Source of the DNA: Trichoplax adhaerens
Taxonomy: Eukaryota; Placozoa; Uniplacotomia; Trichoplacea; Trichoplacidae
NCBI RefSeq assembly: GCF_000150275.1
Contig: NW_002060944.1
Coordinates: 3,476,229 to 3,540,228 of the forward strand
DNA length: 64,000 nt
Direction: 5' to 3'
Of the stretch, positions 62,199-64,000 are shown in pieces. The notes beneath the pieces are model-generated. The model was given only the letters and a program-made list of their open reading frames with translations, did not search any database and was not told the origin of the DNA. A program made the translations under genes and the position numbers. How positions within the stretch are numbered: position 1 is the stretch's first letter; the number at the start of each line of letters is the position of its first letter.

Positions 62199-62562
62199 GT
62201 AAGTATCGCATTCTCGGTCATCTATTTGATCTTATTCCATGACTGTAATCTAGGAAATGAATTAGTTCTATCAAGAAAAGTTAGCTATTGTGCTTTTTAA
62301 AATGATGCTTTGATTTCGTGGCTATTCTTTCTATTATTTTAAATACTAGATGCTAATTTCATCTCTTGCTATAGGCACAGATCTGATTAATTACCAATTA
62401 ATCGAAGAGAATCGCCATTTTTTTTCTTGCTGTTGCAGGGATGTCATGGTTGACTATTGATTACTAGAGTAAACTGCATGCATCATAGCAAATGAAATAT
62501 TGAGTTTAGCCAACTGTGTTCTAAAATCTTCTAAATTACCCTTCTATAATCATATTATTTTC

Positions 62563-63150
62563 ATGGCCACTTCTAAAAAAGAACTTGCTTTTGATAAAGA
62601 AGCAAATAAGAACTTATCAAAGACTAAGGCAGAGTTAACTGGAATTAACAAGAATAAAGGAGAGGAAATACGCTTGAGAAGGAATTTAGATGTTCTTGAA
62701 AAAGAAAAACGCGCCAATTTTAGCATTAGTAAATCACAGGAACTAGCTATGAAAACAAAATTAGAAAAATTTAAAAAATTAAAAAACAAGATATCTAACA
62801 AGACTGCCTCTCCGGAATCAGACAGTGATGAGGATATCGAGATGCTACCAAATTATGGTGAACGGAGAAGATCAACTGTTTCCACAAGACCCAGTTCTGC
62901 AATCTATGGCAATAACGTAATTATGCCTTCTACTAGTGCTGGACAAGTAAAGGACGCTAAATATGATATGTATGGTAGAAGGAATACTTGTACTTCATTG
63001 GGCATTAAACCCGACAAGCTCAAAGAATTAGCTGGTAGAACTTCTGGTAGTTCTAGTAGAGAGCAATCACCGAGTAGATACAGACCGTCATCTGGGTCTG
63101 GTATGAAGAGATCGGTAACTGATACAAGGATTGGTAAACTTGATGATTAA
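62563..63150 (+). CDS. Uncharacterised basic, serine-rich protein (about 195 residues)
   Basis: An uninterrupted frame from ATG 62563 (MATSKKELAFDKEANKNL) to TAA 63150; the frame stays open back to 62500. The first third is a highly charged predicted helix (RRNLDVLEKEKRANF, MKTKLEKFKKLKNK). An acidic patch follows (ESDSDEDIEM), then an Arg/Ser-rich disordered tail with repeated SSSREQSPSRYRPSS-type sequence that looks phosphorylatable. No membrane segment or known domain recognised. It could be a single-exon gene or the last exon of a gene starting upstream. Codon content and length make chance unlikely in DNA this AT-rich. Confidence 0.55.
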   Translation: MATSKKELAFDKEANKNLSKTKAELTGINKNKGEEIRLRRNLDVLEKEKRANFSISKSQELAMKTKLEKFKKLKNKISNKTASPESDSDEDIEMLPNYGERRRSTVSTRPSSAIYGNNVIMPSTSAGQVKDAKYDMYGRRNTCTSLGIKPDKLKELAGRTSGSSSREQSPSRYRPSSGSGMKRSVTDTRIGKLDD

Positions 63151-64000
63151 CATGTTAATCCCTGCCGTTATTCCAGAGAAATTATCGCTGGTGGGAAGTT
63201 TACTAAGAAGTAACACATAATATACTCTGCTAGCTGGTTGATTAGTTGGATGAAAATACTTAAATTTCGTAGGTTATTCTGCATTTTATCCATAATACTG
63301 CAGATACACAGTATCCATTTACTGTTGTCAAACATACAGATATTCATCAAAGTGAGCTAAAAAAAATTCTGAAGTTCACTTTGACAGGGTTATTTGAATA
63401 TAAACATGATATACAGCTTTCTTAGTCTAAGAAGATATGATTTATCGTATGCATTATATTCTAGCGGCTTGATAGTGTCTGTAAATTATTTGCATTCTCG
63501 GTCTAGTTATTCTATTATTTTATGAATAACATTTAGATTGTTGTATTGTTAAATCAGCGTAGTAATTCGGTCATGTACAGTATATGTAATGAAATGTGAG
63601 TTTAAAATTGCATTTCTTGAGACTTCAGCAGACATACAAAGGTGTTTAATTATTATTGGATAATTATAATTTATAACATTTCAAATTCGTCATTAGCGAT
63701 AGGCCTGAATGGGATCTAGATGTGCTATTTGATCCTTTAAAGTGAAATTCAAACCATTTCAAATTATTTTCTATATAGATACTGTATTGATTATCAAACA
63801 TTGCAGGTCTATCGTGCTGGCCATATAATTTTTTTTAACCGAGCAGCTATAGAAATTCAATTATATATTTAGCGAGTAAAACAGCATACTCAAAACTGTT
63901 AATGTTTAGAGCCAATAGTGCATTTTAACTCAATCTTATGTTAACAGAGAGTGGGATATTAATCCAGTAAAGAGCTTTACATCCTAAAAAAGCGCAGAAA
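63151..64000. other. Right edge, no gene seen
   Basis: AT-rich sequence after the 62563 ORF. No exon, repeat or RNA gene could be supported up to the window end. Confidence 0.4.

Overview
The window reads as nuclear DNA from an early-branching, AT-rich animal with a compact genome. Genes are split into many small exons (about 30-230 bases) by introns mostly of 50-300 bases with GT/AG ends. They encode clearly metazoan proteins: a collagen galactosyltransferase, DROSHA, kinesin-2 KAP3 and a GRIP golgin. A three-copy TTAGGG-type array also fits an animal. A placozoan-like genome is my best guess, but it is inference from gene style only; a sponge or another basal animal is not excluded. Nothing prokaryotic or viral was recognised.

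Layout. 1-4086 (+): 3' part of a COLGALT1-type procollagen galactosyltransferase ending in the ER-retention signal HDEL. 4901-5392 (+): a short unrecognised ORF. 6061-6696: three tandem copies of a 212-bp unit. 7053-19936 (+): a 47-exon CCDC180 orthologue (about 1,542 residues), with a near-perfect RFX X-box upstream and a U12-type AT-AC intron near its 3' end. 20769-27675 (-): DROSHA, convergent with CCDC180, resolved exon by exon from the central domain to the dsRNA-binding domain. 27.7-36.6 kb: gene-poor, rich in TACAGTA-like words and decayed tandem repeats, with two intronless DUF1761-like membrane protein genes on the minus strand. 36650-43811 (-): ANKEF1, carrying an apparent one-base frameshift in exon 5. 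45821-51380 (-): KIFAP3 in 17 exons with two U12-type introns. 52734-58905 (+): GOLGA1 (golgin-97) in 33 exons, head-to-head with KIFAP3 across 1.35 kb that holds a second excellent X-box. 58.9-64 kb: mostly empty, with a stop-interrupted exon-like stretch and an unrecognised basic/serine-rich ORF at 62563-63150.

How the genes relate. CCDC180, ANKEF1 and KIFAP3 are cilium or flagellum associated in other animals, and X-boxes lie near two of them, so part of the window looks like a ciliary neighbourhood under RFX control. COLGALT1 acts in the ER, golgin-97 at the trans-Golgi and DROSHA in the nucleus, so no single pathway unites the window. The most unusual direct observations are three U12-type introns in two genes, the exon-5 frameshift in ANKEF1, the DUF1761 pair and the TACAGTA-rich intergenic DNA. 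Exon coordinates come from hand splicing with phase bookkeeping plus comparison with family sequences from memory; no alignment was run.
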